DNA of 64,000 nucleotides from assembly GCA_004009845.1 (NCBI GenBank), contig RMBW01000034.1, positions 62,001-126,000 of the forward strand, given 5' to 3'. Made by a program: the position numbers and the translations under genes. Positions 1 to 10,525 of the stretch are shown here, piece after piece. Each line of letters starts with the position of its first letter. Position 1 is the stretch's first letter. The stretch comes from Davidsoniella eucalypti. Its lineage: Eukaryota; Ascomycota; Sordariomycetes; Microascales; Ceratocystidaceae. The notes below the pieces were generated by a model. That model was given only the letters and a program-made list of their open reading frames with translations, did no database searches and was not told the origin of the DNA.

Positions 1-3000
1 GTGTCATTCACTATGTAAATACATACTGATACACATTAGGTGGTAACATAGCATACTCCCATTCCAGAGCCTGGATAGTTTCCCTAATGCTACATATAAC
101 TTGAATACAGAAGGAGAAAACAAAAGTGCCGTGCTTGTGGTCGAACTGCCTACTGATACGGTGCAGTCGACAAGCTCGAGATAGGGAAAATAAATCGAGA
201 AAGCTCGCAGTCTTCAAGTTACAAGGATATCAATCGATGCCGGTGGTAACGCAGAGTAGGTGCATTGGCACATTGTACCTATGCTGGCTGGCATGACGGA
301 TCTAACATGAACGTGTGGGTATGTCCACCCTGTCTATATGTACATAATGTATATAAGAAGTCTTGCTTATTTCTAGAAGGCGAATAGTGCCCCTTTTGTA
401 AGCGTTACACCCCCCCGTGGTACAACTTATAGCGTCTGGATTCTTAAGCAGTGTGACCCAATCGCAGAGACATCGCTGGTTCTGTCGAGGAGAGGCCGCG
501 AGACGACTTTGTCTCAGCACATCAAGATAAATCGAGGCTGATGTACCAGAGCAAAGTACATAGGTGAGTGGATTACAACGTTGGGCACAGGGAACACAGG
601 AGCACGGGAGGGAGATTTGAGTGTGTCTCAGCGGTCCATGTGTAAAGTGCGAGAAGAAATCTACCGAGCCGCGACAGGAGAAGCAGCAGGAATGGATGGC
701 CAGCCGATCGCCTTGATCTGTCTAGCGGTTGATTCACTGTCTGTTCACTAAGTTGACTGGTTGTAGTATCGGGACGCTTGCATGGCGTCTTGTATTCCGA
801 CTGGTACGAGGAAGTCTTGTACGATGACGACAGAACACAGAAGGGACCGGGAGGCTTGGCTTTGCTTATGGAATAAGAGACATATAATCTTCGGCCTCTT
901 CTTGTTGCTACTATGGTTGGTTATGCCTCCCTTGAGGGCCCCTGTCTGTTACGATTAACCTTCTTCTTTTGCTCTTTTTCTTTGGTCTTCTTGGCGGGCT
1001 GGCTTTCTCCGATGGCGACCAGTGACTAGGAAAGAATGCATACTTTCCCTTGGTACATGTAGTGCGACTAAATGCCATCTATCTAACATGTACATATATA
1101 GCTTCGATTTGGGGGCTGCTGGCGGAAAATGAGGGAGCTATTACCAGCTTCTTTATGCTTTGAGTGAGCAGTGACTAAAAGAAGAGGAAAGGAACAAAAG
1201 AAAGAAAGCGCAGACTGTGTTGGTGCTTCACAAATAGCAGGCGAAGATTACAACGGACCAAAAATGTCGTTATCTTTGCTTCGCTTGGATACATACCATG
1301 TCATATACGATAGAAGTGTTATCATTATCCAATATGTCGTAAAGTGGAAAGAAAGTACGCCAATGTTTCTTAGGGTTCGGTCTGAAAGGGTTAGTGGCAT
1401 AAGATGTCAAGATTAAAGCTGACTAGGGGTCAGAGCAAGAACAGACCCATTCCATCCTTCGTTGTAGAACTGCCTATTCTGGGAGGTTGCATCGGTAGTG
1501 CACAAGAGTAAAATAAGCATGGAATTGAAGTTGAATACTGATAAAGAAAACAGAATGCCGCGGCCAGAAGACGATTTGAAATTGCTCGAGGGCAGGCTCT
1601 AGCTGGCTCAAAGATAAGACTCGAGGAGGGAACACGGAGCATGTTGGCTGAGAAGGACGCCGGAGTAGACAAGCTGCAGGATTCTCTATTGTGTCTGCTA
1701 GGAGTAAACGTTGTATCGTTAGATCGTAAAGCCAAGACTTTCACCGGCAGATAGTTTCATAGGCTAGAAACAAGCCTTCGGCGAGTAGTCTTGGCTGTCT
1801 TGGCTGCTGTCTTGGCTGCAGTTCTTCTTTGAAGACGAAGTAAACACTGCTAGTAGCTGAAAGCGATTTGTTTGGCTATTTGGGTTCGAGCCAAGGTCTG
1901 CCATTTTGTTTGGCTGAGCAAACAGAGCAATTCCGAAAAGCTAGAAGTAGGCAAAGCAAATACAGCGCAGGAAATGCGAGCATCGGGTGAAACTGTCAAC
2001 GTAACAGTCAGCACCTTGGGCGAGGATCTTGCCGGCCTTGGCACGCGGGTTGTTTACTTGTCAGGCTCGATGAAAAGTGCCTTCGATGGACTAGCGTGAT
2101 CAAGAAAGCATTCATTTAACAGAGACAGGCAAGACGCTGGACAGTATTGGAACTTCTATTGGCATGGTACAAAAGGCCTCCGGGGACGTCATTTTTGCTC
2201 AATGTTTTGGCAGTGAGCCAATCGAAGAGGCCACCAGGACCAAGGTCCCGTGTTATCACCAGCCAGAATACAAAAGAGCCCGATGATTCTTCTCGATCCA
2301 GCGTCGTAGTCTGGCTGGCATAAAGCATTGCATGGAGGCGAACAGCGCGATGTCACCTGAACAAGCATACGACGATAGCACTCTGAAGTCTACAGAGACG
2401 CTGTTAAACGAAGGGAAAGCCGGCTTTACGTGCTAAATTAGAAGTACGGGAGGACGAACAAGCTTCTTTCCACAGCTAGTAAATATTTAGCGCATAAAGT
2501 GGTAGTAACAACCATAAATACGGACTACCACATTGGGTAGGTCGAAAACAGCAATGGCGGCATGGGGTCTCTTTATTACGCCTAGCTATCAGCAACCCTG
2601 CTGGCAAACCAAGGTTCTGTAAAGAAGCTTGTAGTTTGGCGTATAAGTGACAAGTTTGCAGCAAATAGAGATGGCGACAGAGAGAAGAGAGAATATAATA
2701 GACGCCGTTCTGGCGCTGGGCTGGGAGGGTCGGGGCGTGTGATGCGCTAGGCTCAGATTCCAGGCTTGGCAGGTGAGGTCGGAAGAGCCTCTACAAGGCA
2801 AGTCGACTCAACGTTGGTTCTGCCCCGAGCACCCTGATCTGAACCCTCCAAGCAGCTGCTACTTGGAGCTTGTCTCTTTGGCTTGTCTTTCCGTCTCTGG
2901 AACTGTACCTTATCGTGCTTGGCTGTCCCTGAAGCGCTATGGCCCGTCCCTGGCAGCGGCTGATTCCTCAGCAAGAGGCAAGGCACTTGAACTGAGAAGC

Positions 3001-3180
3001 CCAGTCGTGAGAGTCAGTGGTACCAAGTCAGAAGTCTGTTTACCGATTTTGACTTGCTCCCCTAGTGTCGAACCTTGTCTCAAGTGACCAATGCGGCTAC
3101 TTACACACGCTTCTACTGTATCTAGCAACTACTCACTGCATATTGTCCGCACCAACTAGTCACGAAACAACAACGAACCA
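1..3180. other. Intergenic region without a recognisable gene
   Basis: All open frames here are short, overlap on both strands and resemble no protein I know. The last part is the upstream region of the aspartic protease gene. The only structure I can point to is a short CTTGGC repeat near 1790-1816, listed separately. Confidence 0.6.
1790..1816. promoter_or_regulatory. Cluster of three CTTGGC (GCCAAG) motifs
   Basis: CTTGGC occurs at 1790-1795, 1799-1804 and 1811-1816 in a small imperfect tandem repeat. Read on the minus strand this is GCCAAG, the core recognised by the fungal pH regulator PacC/Rim101. Single copies also lie at 2765-2770 and 2918-2923, closer to the protease gene. The hexamer is common by chance, the cluster lies 1.6 kb from the start codon and the repeat may be incidental, so a regulatory role is only a guess. 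Confidence 0.15.
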
Positions 3181-3185
3181 AACAC

Positions 3186-3193
3186 TATATAAG
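3186..3193 (+). promoter_or_regulatory. TATA box of the aspartic protease gene
   Basis: TATATAAG lies about 215 bases before the start codon. It is followed by a pyrimidine-rich stretch (about 3200-3260), the usual look of a highly expressed fungal core promoter and leader. The transcription start itself cannot be read from the sequence. Confidence 0.55.
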
Positions 3194-3406
3194 AGACGAG
3201 CCTCCTCCTCCAAACAGACTCTCTCCTTTTCCTTTCCTCTCCAGGCTCGCATCAGCATTCGTCTCTTACCTACAGTCACAGCTTCTTAGACTATTACTCT
3301 CCTTACTACGCACCAGACTTTACTGTTCTTGGATCATTCTTCACAGCTCTTCAGCTCTACTCTTCAACTCTATAACCTTTGTTATATACTCTGCTAGCCG
3401 TCCACA

Positions 3407-4633
3407 ATGGCTCCCTCTCTGAACTGCCTCCTCCTCGCTGCCCTGGCCGTCGCCCAGGGTGCTCTCGCCGCTCCTACCACCGGCGAGGCCACCGGTGCCT
3501 CGGTCATGCAGGTGAAGAACCCCGCCTTCGTTAAGAACGGTCCCCTCGCTCTGGCCCGCGCCTACAAGAAGTATGGCGTCAAGGTTCCCGACAACGTGGT
3601 CGACGCTGTCGCCCGTGTCATGGGCCAAGAAACTGCCCAGTCCCTCGCCGGCACCGGTAGCGCCCCCACCACTCCTGAGCCTTATGACAGCGAGTACCTG
3701 ACTCCTGTCGAGATCGGCACTCCTGCTCAGACCCTCAACCTCGACTTCGACACAGGTTCTTCCGACCTGTGGGTCTTCTCTTCCGCCACTCCTTCGTCTT
3801 CCGGTCACTCTGTCTACACACCTGACAAGTCTACCACCTCCAAGAAGCTGAATGGCCAGACCTGGGACATCTCCTACGGCGATGGTTCTTCCTCCTCCGG
3901 TGTCGTCTACTCCGACGTCGTCTCCATCGGTGGTCTCGCTGTCAAGGGCCAAGCCGTCGAGGCTGCCACCAAGATCTCTGCCGAGTTCGCCTCCGAGACC
4001 AACATGGACGGTCTGCTAGGTCTTGCTTTCAGCTCTATCAACACTGTCACCCCCACTTCTCAGAAGGTCTTCTGGGAAAATGCCCTGGACTCCATGCCCG
4101 CTGGTCTCTTCACCGCTGACCTGAAGCACGATGCTCCCGGCAAGTACAACTTCGGCTACATCGACAAGAGCGCCTACACCGGTAGCATCGGCTACACTGC
4201 TATTGACTCTTCCCAGGGCTTCTGGGACTTTGCTGCTGATGCTTACGGCTATGGAACTGCTAACGGCGGCAAGTCCCTGTCCGGTATTGCTGACACCGGC
4301 ACCACCCTGCTGCTGCTGCCCAACTCCGTCGTCAAATCCTACTACAAGAATGTCAAGGGCGCCAAGTACGACTACTACAACGGTGGTTACACCTACCCTT
4401 GCTCCACCACCGCTCCCGAGTTCTGGTTCACTGTCGACGGTGTCAAGATCGCCATCCCCGGCGAATACATGACCTTCATGGCCGTCGACGAAGCCGGCAA
4501 GACCTGCTACGGTGGTCTGCAGTCGAGCTCCGACATTGGCATCAACATCTTCGGTGATGTTGCCCTCAAGGCTGCCTACGTCGTTTTCGATGCCGAGAAC
4601 GAGCGTATCGGTTGGGCTGCCAAGGACCTGTAA
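3407..4633 (+). CDS. Secreted pepsin-family aspartic protease (aspergillopepsin/endothiapepsin type)
   Basis: This encodes a 408-residue preproenzyme of peptidase family A1, an extracellular acid endopeptidase. Residues 1 to about 20 form a signal peptide with an Ala-rich core ending in GALA. Residues of about 22-90 form a propeptide rich in Lys and Ala. The mature enzyme follows, with catalytic Asp115 in DTGSS, Asp296 in DTGTT, the flap Tyr157 in YGDGS, and a likely disulphide between Cys332 and Cys367. The length is normal for the family. The start codon sits in a good context (CACAATGG), and the leader after the TATA box is pyrimidine-rich. The reading frame is uninterrupted and strongly C-ending in codon use. 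Many fungal relatives carry introns, so the intronless form is mildly unusual. It stands alone between a gene-free region and a tRNA. The exact paralogue and natural substrate cannot be told. Confidence 0.95.
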   Translation: MAPSLNCLLLAALAVAQGALAAPTTGEATGASVMQVKNPAFVKNGPLALARAYKKYGVKVPDNVVDAVARVMGQETAQSLAGTGSAPTTPEPYDSEYLTPVEIGTPAQTLNLDFDTGSSDLWVFSSATPSSSGHSVYTPDKSTTSKKLNGQTWDISYGDGSSSSGVVYSDVVSIGGLAVKGQAVEAATKISAEFASETNMDGLLGLAFSSINTVTPTSQKVFWENALDSMPAGLFTADLKHDAPGKYNFGYIDKSAYTGSIGYTAIDSSQGFWDFAADAYGYGTANGGKSLSGIADTGTTLLLLPNSVVKSYYKNVKGAKYDYYNGGYTYPCSTTAPEFWFTVDGVKIAIPGEYMTFMAVDEAGKTCYGGLQSSSDIGINIFGDVALKAAYVVFDAENERIGWAAKDL

Positions 4634-5128
4634 ACAGGTCACTCCTGTCTGTCAACGGGAGGTCTGTGCCGCAACATAAACCACTGGTAACCCATTCATA
4701 CTCACAACCGCCGGCTCTTCAGTCGGTCTGTTGCTGGTCACTTACACATTCCTTACTTACCATCTCTCATAATGCCCTTTCGACCAAGGAAGGGTCTGAC
4801 AATTACAATCTCTTGTGTGGTCGTTAATCACCCCCGGACTGCATTCGTTTTGATTTTTTATTTTGCATGGATCTTATACATCTTCCCTTTTGGCATTCTT
4901 GGCATGGCTCCTGGTATATATTCTCCATGCCCTGAATTTCCTGTTTGTAATTGTGTTGATATTGCTTTCCTCTAAACCATTTAAATACAAATCTTCTTCA
5001 TTTTAAGTTTAATTTCCTCTATACTTGTGACTTTTTTTGTTTTGTGATCTGTTATTGTTTAACTAAATATATATACGTAGCACCCCCGACTTACGTTATG
5101 ATGATGCTTTCTTATTTCAAATAGAAGC
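4634..5128. other. 3' flank of the protease gene
   Basis: AT-rich sequence after the stop codon, presumably holding the 3' untranslated region and polyadenylation site. No gene is visible. Confidence 0.5.
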
Positions 5129-5133
5129 AAAAA
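5129..5133 (-). terminator. RNA polymerase III terminator of tRNA-Pro
   Basis: A run of five T on the minus strand begins 10 bases after the 3' end of the tRNA, as expected for termination by RNA polymerase III. Confidence 0.6.
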
Positions 5134-5142
5134 GTAAATATG

Positions 5143-5233
5143 GGGTCTTGCCGTGGATCGAACACGGGACCTCTCGCAAGCAATGCTTTAGGGTGAGCCC
5201 TAAGCGAGAATCATACCACTAGACCACAAGACC
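5143..5233 (-). tRNA. tRNA-Pro (anticodon AGG) with a 19-base intron
   Basis: The minus strand folds as a full cloverleaf. The acceptor stem is GGTCTTG with CAAGACC and discriminator C (5143). The D arm contains the A-box-like GTCTAGTGGTATG. The anticodon stem is CTCGC with GCGAG, and the T arm contains GTTCGATCC. The loop reads TTAGGG then, after an intron at 5197-5179, T38. The anticodon AGG is at 5201-5199, and the intron sits at the canonical place after base 37. The 3' CCA is not counted as encoded, although CA follows by chance. A T-run terminator lies just downstream. The 5' end lies within about 100 bases of the recognisable part of a broken LINE. Confidence 0.95.
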
Positions 5234-5239
5234 TTATAC

Positions 5240-6775
5240 TTGATCGTGATAAATTTGATGTTAGGTGCTCTTATATATTGTGGTGTCGAAGACGTCAAAA
5301 CACTGGTCCTAGTTCTCGATAAGTACCCCAAAGACTGCGCCTGGAAGTTGGCATGGAAGGTCTTAGGGTCAAAAGTGACAGCACTTTTCCGAGGCTGTCT
5401 GGAAGTTGGCTGGCACCCCAAGGTCTTCAAAACGGCCTGCTTGGTGGTCATACCAAAGCCAGCAGGCCGTGACAAATCGCTCCCAAGAAGCTACAGACTG
5501 ATCTCACTTCTCTCAACTCTGGGAAAGGGACTCAAGAAAATTGTAGCGAGAAGACTGGCGGCACAAGCCATTGAACTAGAGATCATCCCCCGAACATATG
5601 CTAGCGCAGTACCAAGAAGGGCAGCTACGGACCTCACACTGTTTCTGGCAAACAAGATAAGCATAGAGAGATAACCTCTTTTGTCACCTACGACACTAAG
5701 GGTGCCTTCGACGCCGTGAAACGGGGTAGGCTAATTCAAAGGCTTAGAAATCAAGGCTGGCCAATGTCAATAGTCAAATGGGTGGAATCTTTTCTGACCG
5801 GACGGGAAGTTTCCCTCTCTATAGAAGGAGACCAACCGGTCACCAGGAAAGTCGGAGGCAGTCTGCCACAGGGTTCGCCGGCCTCCCCCATACTGTACAT
5901 GCTTCACATGACGGCTAGAGGTAGCTTTGAGAGCTGCCCTGAGGGCCGCACTGCCAGTATACTGTACCACGCCAACTAGGCTTCTGCACATCCTCTCCTC
6001 GTTCCCAAATATGGAGTTGATACTCGAGGACCTCAAGAGAGCCGCTGCCATTCGAGCTTCCACAGTAGACTCCCGGCACCCGCTGTGCATCACAGAGATA
6101 GAAGGACACATCGATGTGTATAAGGAATTGCTCCCGGAGCCGATTAAAAAGTCGAACAGACTCCTCCCAGAAGAAAAGGGCCCCGTGACTGTCTGCCACC
6201 GCAGCTAGACAAAGAATAAACCGCCAAACATCATTTGAAAGAGGTGGCTGAGGCAGACCCGAAAACGCTGTGGGTTTACTCCGATGGTTCTTGTGATGAG
6301 AAGGGCAGAACAGGGGCTGGTTGGGACAAAGTCTGTCTACAAGGTGGACTGGTTTAAAGACCAGCACAGGTATACGGTGGGACGGATCCTAACCGCCCGG
6401 ACAGGTCATGGCGACTTTGTGGAGTACCATGACTGCTTCGAATATGCGGAAGGAAACTGCCCACTGTGACACTCCGGACTAGCTTTGTCAAAAAGCTACT
6501 TCGGAAAGAGAGTTACTGTAGGCCAGACAAGTACAGCGGAGGAGGGAAGTGACCGGTGAGGATTTGGTGTGGTTTTTGTTTCTGTTTTCCTTGTTTTATT
6601 TTCCTTGGCCACTAGTTCTTCGGGGCTAGGGGACGGTGCCGTCCCGAACATACAGAAGCCATTGAGTGTGTCTAAGCGAAGGACTTTAAATATCAGTCCG
6701 GTATCCAACCCAACGTTGTATGATCTTAGTGATTTAGGTAGACGTCAAATATAATCAAATCAAATCAAGTCGTCT
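5240..6775 (+). mobile_element. Degenerate, internally deleted Tad1-like LINE (RT and RNase H remnants)
   Basis: Broken frames spell a non-LTR retrotransposon ORF2. From about 5330 there are reverse-transcriptase finger residues (GWHPKVFK, VIPKPAGRD, YRLISLL). After a one-base frame change near 5665 comes motif A (YDTKGAFDAV, about 5690) and then motif B (LPQGSPASP, about 5870). Motif C with the catalytic Asp pair is absent. The frame jumps at about 5905-5920 straight into the post-RT linker (VYCTTPTRLLHIL, DSRHPL). An RNase H start (VYSDGS, about 6275) and a C-terminal segment (GRILTARTGHGDF, about 6375) follow, with further stops. The 5' end (endonuclease and ORF1) is missing. It cannot move on its own. 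The outer limits are uncertain; the 3' end is placed at the tail sequence near 6714-6771. Confidence 0.85.
6714..6771 (+). repeat. LINE 3' tail, copy 1
   Basis: The segment begins CGTTGTATGATCTTAGTG, continues with TAGGTAGACGTCAAAT and ends in an ATCAA/TCAAG-rich tail. It immediately follows the LINE coding remnants and is probably the 3' end of that element. Two further copies follow downstream. Confidence 0.55.
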
Positions 6776-6956
6776 TATTGTATTAGGTACCGTCTAGGCG
6801 TGAACATGGTAACTAGAGAGAGGAATATAACTTCTGTCTTGAAAACATGTTCTTAGTAGATAGATGTCTTTACATCTAGACCTTCTTATGCGAGCAGCAT
6901 CTCCACATATTAATGTCAGTCTATATTCATGACTACCCAGTTACAGTCTTCTCGAG

Positions 6957-7007
6957 CGTTGTATAATCTTAGTGATTCAGATAGACGTTAAATGCAGTCA
7001 AGTCAAC
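6957..7007 (+). repeat. LINE 3' tail, copy 2
   Basis: Closely similar to the tail at 6714, with CGTTGTATAATCTTAGTG and then a diverged AGATAGACGTTAAAT. Several of the differences are transitions. No coding remnant precedes it, so it would be an almost completely 5'-truncated insertion or a duplicated end. Confidence 0.5.
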
Positions 7008-7475
7008 AGTCTACTCGAAGTTGCTATCCACTACTGTCTCTTTATAAACTAATGGCGGTTAGCTCAGTTTGACTTGTAGTATGACTAAAAAGCCAGCCAT
7101 CTGCACTGAACATCTAGTGTAACTTCTAATATAACTTATATCGAGTCAAAGAAGAGTTCTTGTGCTTCGACATCTTGTATATTGGTGCTGGCATCACAAT
7201 GATAATGCAGATTGAAGGCACCCATGATGACAATGAGTCTTAGCTATTCTTCCGACATTAATCAAGGTTTCCACTGACTTGATGGATTGTAATCCATCAT
7301 TTTTTGTTATATGCTCATTTCTTTTGATACTTGATCAATACTTTACTGTATTTCTCGCTGTGTAGGTATGGACATACCTGTTCATTTTTCATAACTAGAG
7401 TTCTTACTCACGAGCATAGGGCCTGCCATCATATATACAGCTAAACACCGGTATATCATACTTTATACTCTCTTT

Positions 7476-7506
7476 TTAGGTAGATGTCAAGTATATTCAA
7501 GTCAAG
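7476..7506 (+). repeat. LINE 3' tail, copy 3 (partial)
   Basis: TTAGGTAGATGTCAAGTATA followed by TTCAAGTCAAG matches the second half of the tail at 6714, again with transition differences. Confidence 0.4.
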
Positions 7507-9198
7507 ATACTCTGTTTTGTAACACTATACTGTGCTGAGCGAGGTCAATTACTCCGAGGACTTAGAGTTGACAAGAGTGACACATAGAAATGACATCTCT
7601 GCATGTGATCTATAATTTTCATGAGAAGATCAAGTCTTTAGCTGACTTGTAGTGTTGGCGTCTCAAGATATGTATTACATGTCCCCAGATACGGCTCGAT
7701 AATTGAATCTCATGAAAGGACCGTTTGGGCACCACAAAGAAACTGTATACTAGGATTTGAGTTTATAATCACTATATATCTCATTTACATACACATATGG
7801 TAGGTACTATATAGATACGGATATAGTATCAATTATCAATTGTAAGTCTTGGCACATCGCTACAAACTCAATTTGTGGTATGTATGGTTTCTGGAATTGA
7901 ACTATTGCCTTTGAATCGAGTGCCGTAATCCATTTAGTTTACTCTCCCCTAGATCGGTGTTGCTTTGAAAATATAAATAAAGCCTGTGAATAATTCCATA
8001 TAGAGGGTCATGAGAATTGAGACTAAGGTTGATTTAGCAATGACTTACTAGGCATTCACTCCCTCACAAACGATGTGCCAATAGCTGGCCACGGATTGCA
8101 AAGTATAATTTGGTCCGTAACTAAACTATGTATGAACAATGCCGATGTGAAAATAGAATAAACTTTCATGGAGTCACTAGGAAGAGCATATCATAAATAT
8201 AGAACAGTTAGTGGCCTCTTTCTGTATACTTACGGCACACTCTAGTATATAGCGTTTCTCTTACCTGGCGGCACTATACTATAGGACACTGCCCCTTATT
8301 GTATATGTCTGGGTGCTTTTATGCAACATAAATATTTGCTATTATAAATCTGTGCCAGATATACTGGACATTTGTATTGTCATCTATTCTATATAGCGTA
8401 TAGGTAAATGTAGTTGTGATATATAGCATCATATGATAATATGTTCCGCCAAATTAAAAAAAAATTAAGAGTAAATATAAGATGATAGGCTATCAAGGGC
8501 CCAATCTAAGCTGTTGAGTAAGCAGGCTTACTCAAGAAAATTGAACATTCACTTTGTATTCATAAAGATAGATAGTGTAGACATGAATCCATCGTTATTC
8601 ATACAATTAGTACAATGATATATAGATATCCAACTTTACTGTGGTACTTTATCTTACATCGTCGTGCGTACCAATTGTTGCCTTTTAAAAATGCACATTA
8701 TGGATTTAAAAGACAAGACATGGTTATCACCGTCTCTTCTTTCCATAGTATTTCAAGAATGGCACTATCATAGCTTGAATATACATTGATTTTTCGACAT
8801 ACTTTTTCACTGTCCCTTTTGGTACGAGGCTATTCGTTTCTAATTTTGGTCTTTCGTGTGTGTAGTCACACATGTTCTCTTTCAGTCCCTATTAACCGCG
8901 ATATCTTTAGTAACATTGTGTTGCTGTACCAGTAAAAAAAGGATGGCAGTCCATCCATGTCACCCTCCTCTTTGTTTGCATAAGCGCAAGGCGTTTTTTT
9001 TTCTTCGAAGCTATGGAATCTGGTGGTCTCGAGTCATAGTGTGAAAAATGAACACACACTACAGATACAGCTGATGGTCCTAGGATATTGTACCGCATTC
9101 TAGTCGTCGTATCCGATATAGTATCCTCACTGTATAGCTAACATTATTCTCTTTTTTCGGCCAATTCATTGCTGCACCCCATCGTCATTTGATATCTA
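7507..9198. other. AT-rich stretch without a gene
   Basis: Strongly AT-rich with scattered TATA steps and no frame longer than about 60 codons that looks coding. It may be old, mutated transposon DNA, but I recognise no motif in it. Confidence 0.5.
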
Positions 9199-9509
9199 GT
9201 GTGCCAAGGGTTTAGCACTATCACTGAATTAATAGAGCAAGTTGTAATGGAAGCAACGGTGCCCAATAACGAGGAAGAGACGGTAGGAGTCAATGGTACG
9301 AGCAAAACTACCAAATTGGAAGATCAAATTCACAAAGCAGTTTGTCGTTCTTCTCCAAAAGAACTAAGCAACGCTCAATATGTCCGTCGACATCATTATA
9401 CATGAAGAGAAAATGCCAGGAAAGCATCGCTTATCCGAAGCGGCACACAGACTCGGCCGACGATGATGTCGTCATTGTGTTCAAGCTGCATATCAAGAGA
9501 AGACAGTGA
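9199..9509 (+). pseudogene. Coding-like relic of unknown origin
   Basis: An open frame at 9199-9405 (polar, with NNEEETVGV) has no ATG start and ends in a TGA that overlaps an ATG at 9402. The next frame runs to about 9509 and includes a run of Asp followed by VVIV. The two may be one former exon split by a frameshift. No family is recognised. It could be an upstream part of the broken HNH gene 1 kb further on, or chance. Confidence 0.2.
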
Positions 9510-10525
9510 CTATTGGGCACATATCAGATTGATAGAAAAGCCGGCAAGGGTTCATAGCAAATGCGATATGTATGTTAGATGGGAATGAGGAAACATCTGG
9601 AAAAGGTGAAAAGTTTGACACCCTTGAAATATTTGTTTTTTTGCAAGCTCAATGTTCCTTTGTCAGATACCCTTGTCTATAGATAGTTGAGAAGCATGGA
9701 TACGTTACTTTTGGGCTATGGCGATGATGCTAAGAAACCCCGACGTCCAGCTATGAAGACCAGAAAATAGCCACCGCCAAAACGACGTCATCGTACTCAA
9801 TAGAGCCCTTTTTCGGTAAAAGAGGGAAACGAACGTGCAAAAAAGCAAGGGAGAAAAATATGAAAGACCAACAGACTTCCCTGTTTGTTGAAGATTCGGT
9901 TAGTTTTGTTTGTTTTATTTTATCATATTTTATTTCGATTACCTATCGGAAAACATCTGTTATAACTGACCATCTATGGCCAGGGTTAATCTTGCAAGGC
10001 CTGTGCGGACTGGCGGGTATTTCGCAGCAGTTTTTTAGCGTGGTACAGAGGAGACACAGTTCTTTGAAGAATTGGGCTTTAAGTAGGGTTGATAAGTGAG
10101 TTGCTCCTATAGTCCTGGAACAGAGTATGGAACAGAGTATGAGCGACCAAGGTATATGGTCCTGCTTCTTACGATCAGGCGCACAAAAGTGCGTGGATGC
10201 CTTGAGCCTACCGCATATGGTATGACGTGACGTCTTTATGGTGGTTCTTTGCTGCGGTAGGAAGTCAAGGGAGGATTGGTCTTGGGAGACGGAGCTCTTT
10301 CGGCATTCCCCCGGGCCACGAGATATCCGACTCACAGTGGTAAATTCCGGGAGCCGTCTTTCTTTCTTCTGTGCGACAGCAGTTATTTAGTAATATTTAG
10401 GAGACCAAGAAGAGGCAAGAACACCATCAAAGTCATGTGACTTGTACACTCAATCAGGACTAGCTACTGCTATTTGGGGGAGAAGGCTACATGACCTGGA
10501 GAACATTGAAAAATAAAACATATTT
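9510..10525. other. Intergenic stretch without a gene
   Basis: No frame here resembles a protein. A 130-codon frame on the minus strand has no recognisable motif and no coding-like composition. Confidence 0.45.

Noticed and set aside
1868..1900. A GGTTCGAGCC B-box-like T-arm
   Set aside because: The T-arm pairs, but no acceptor stem, anticodon arm or proper A box is found at tRNA spacing.
3341..4642. Long minus-strand frames of 203 and 208 codons over the protease
   Set aside because: They are antisense shadows of a GC-biased coding sequence; their Gly/Val-rich products match nothing.
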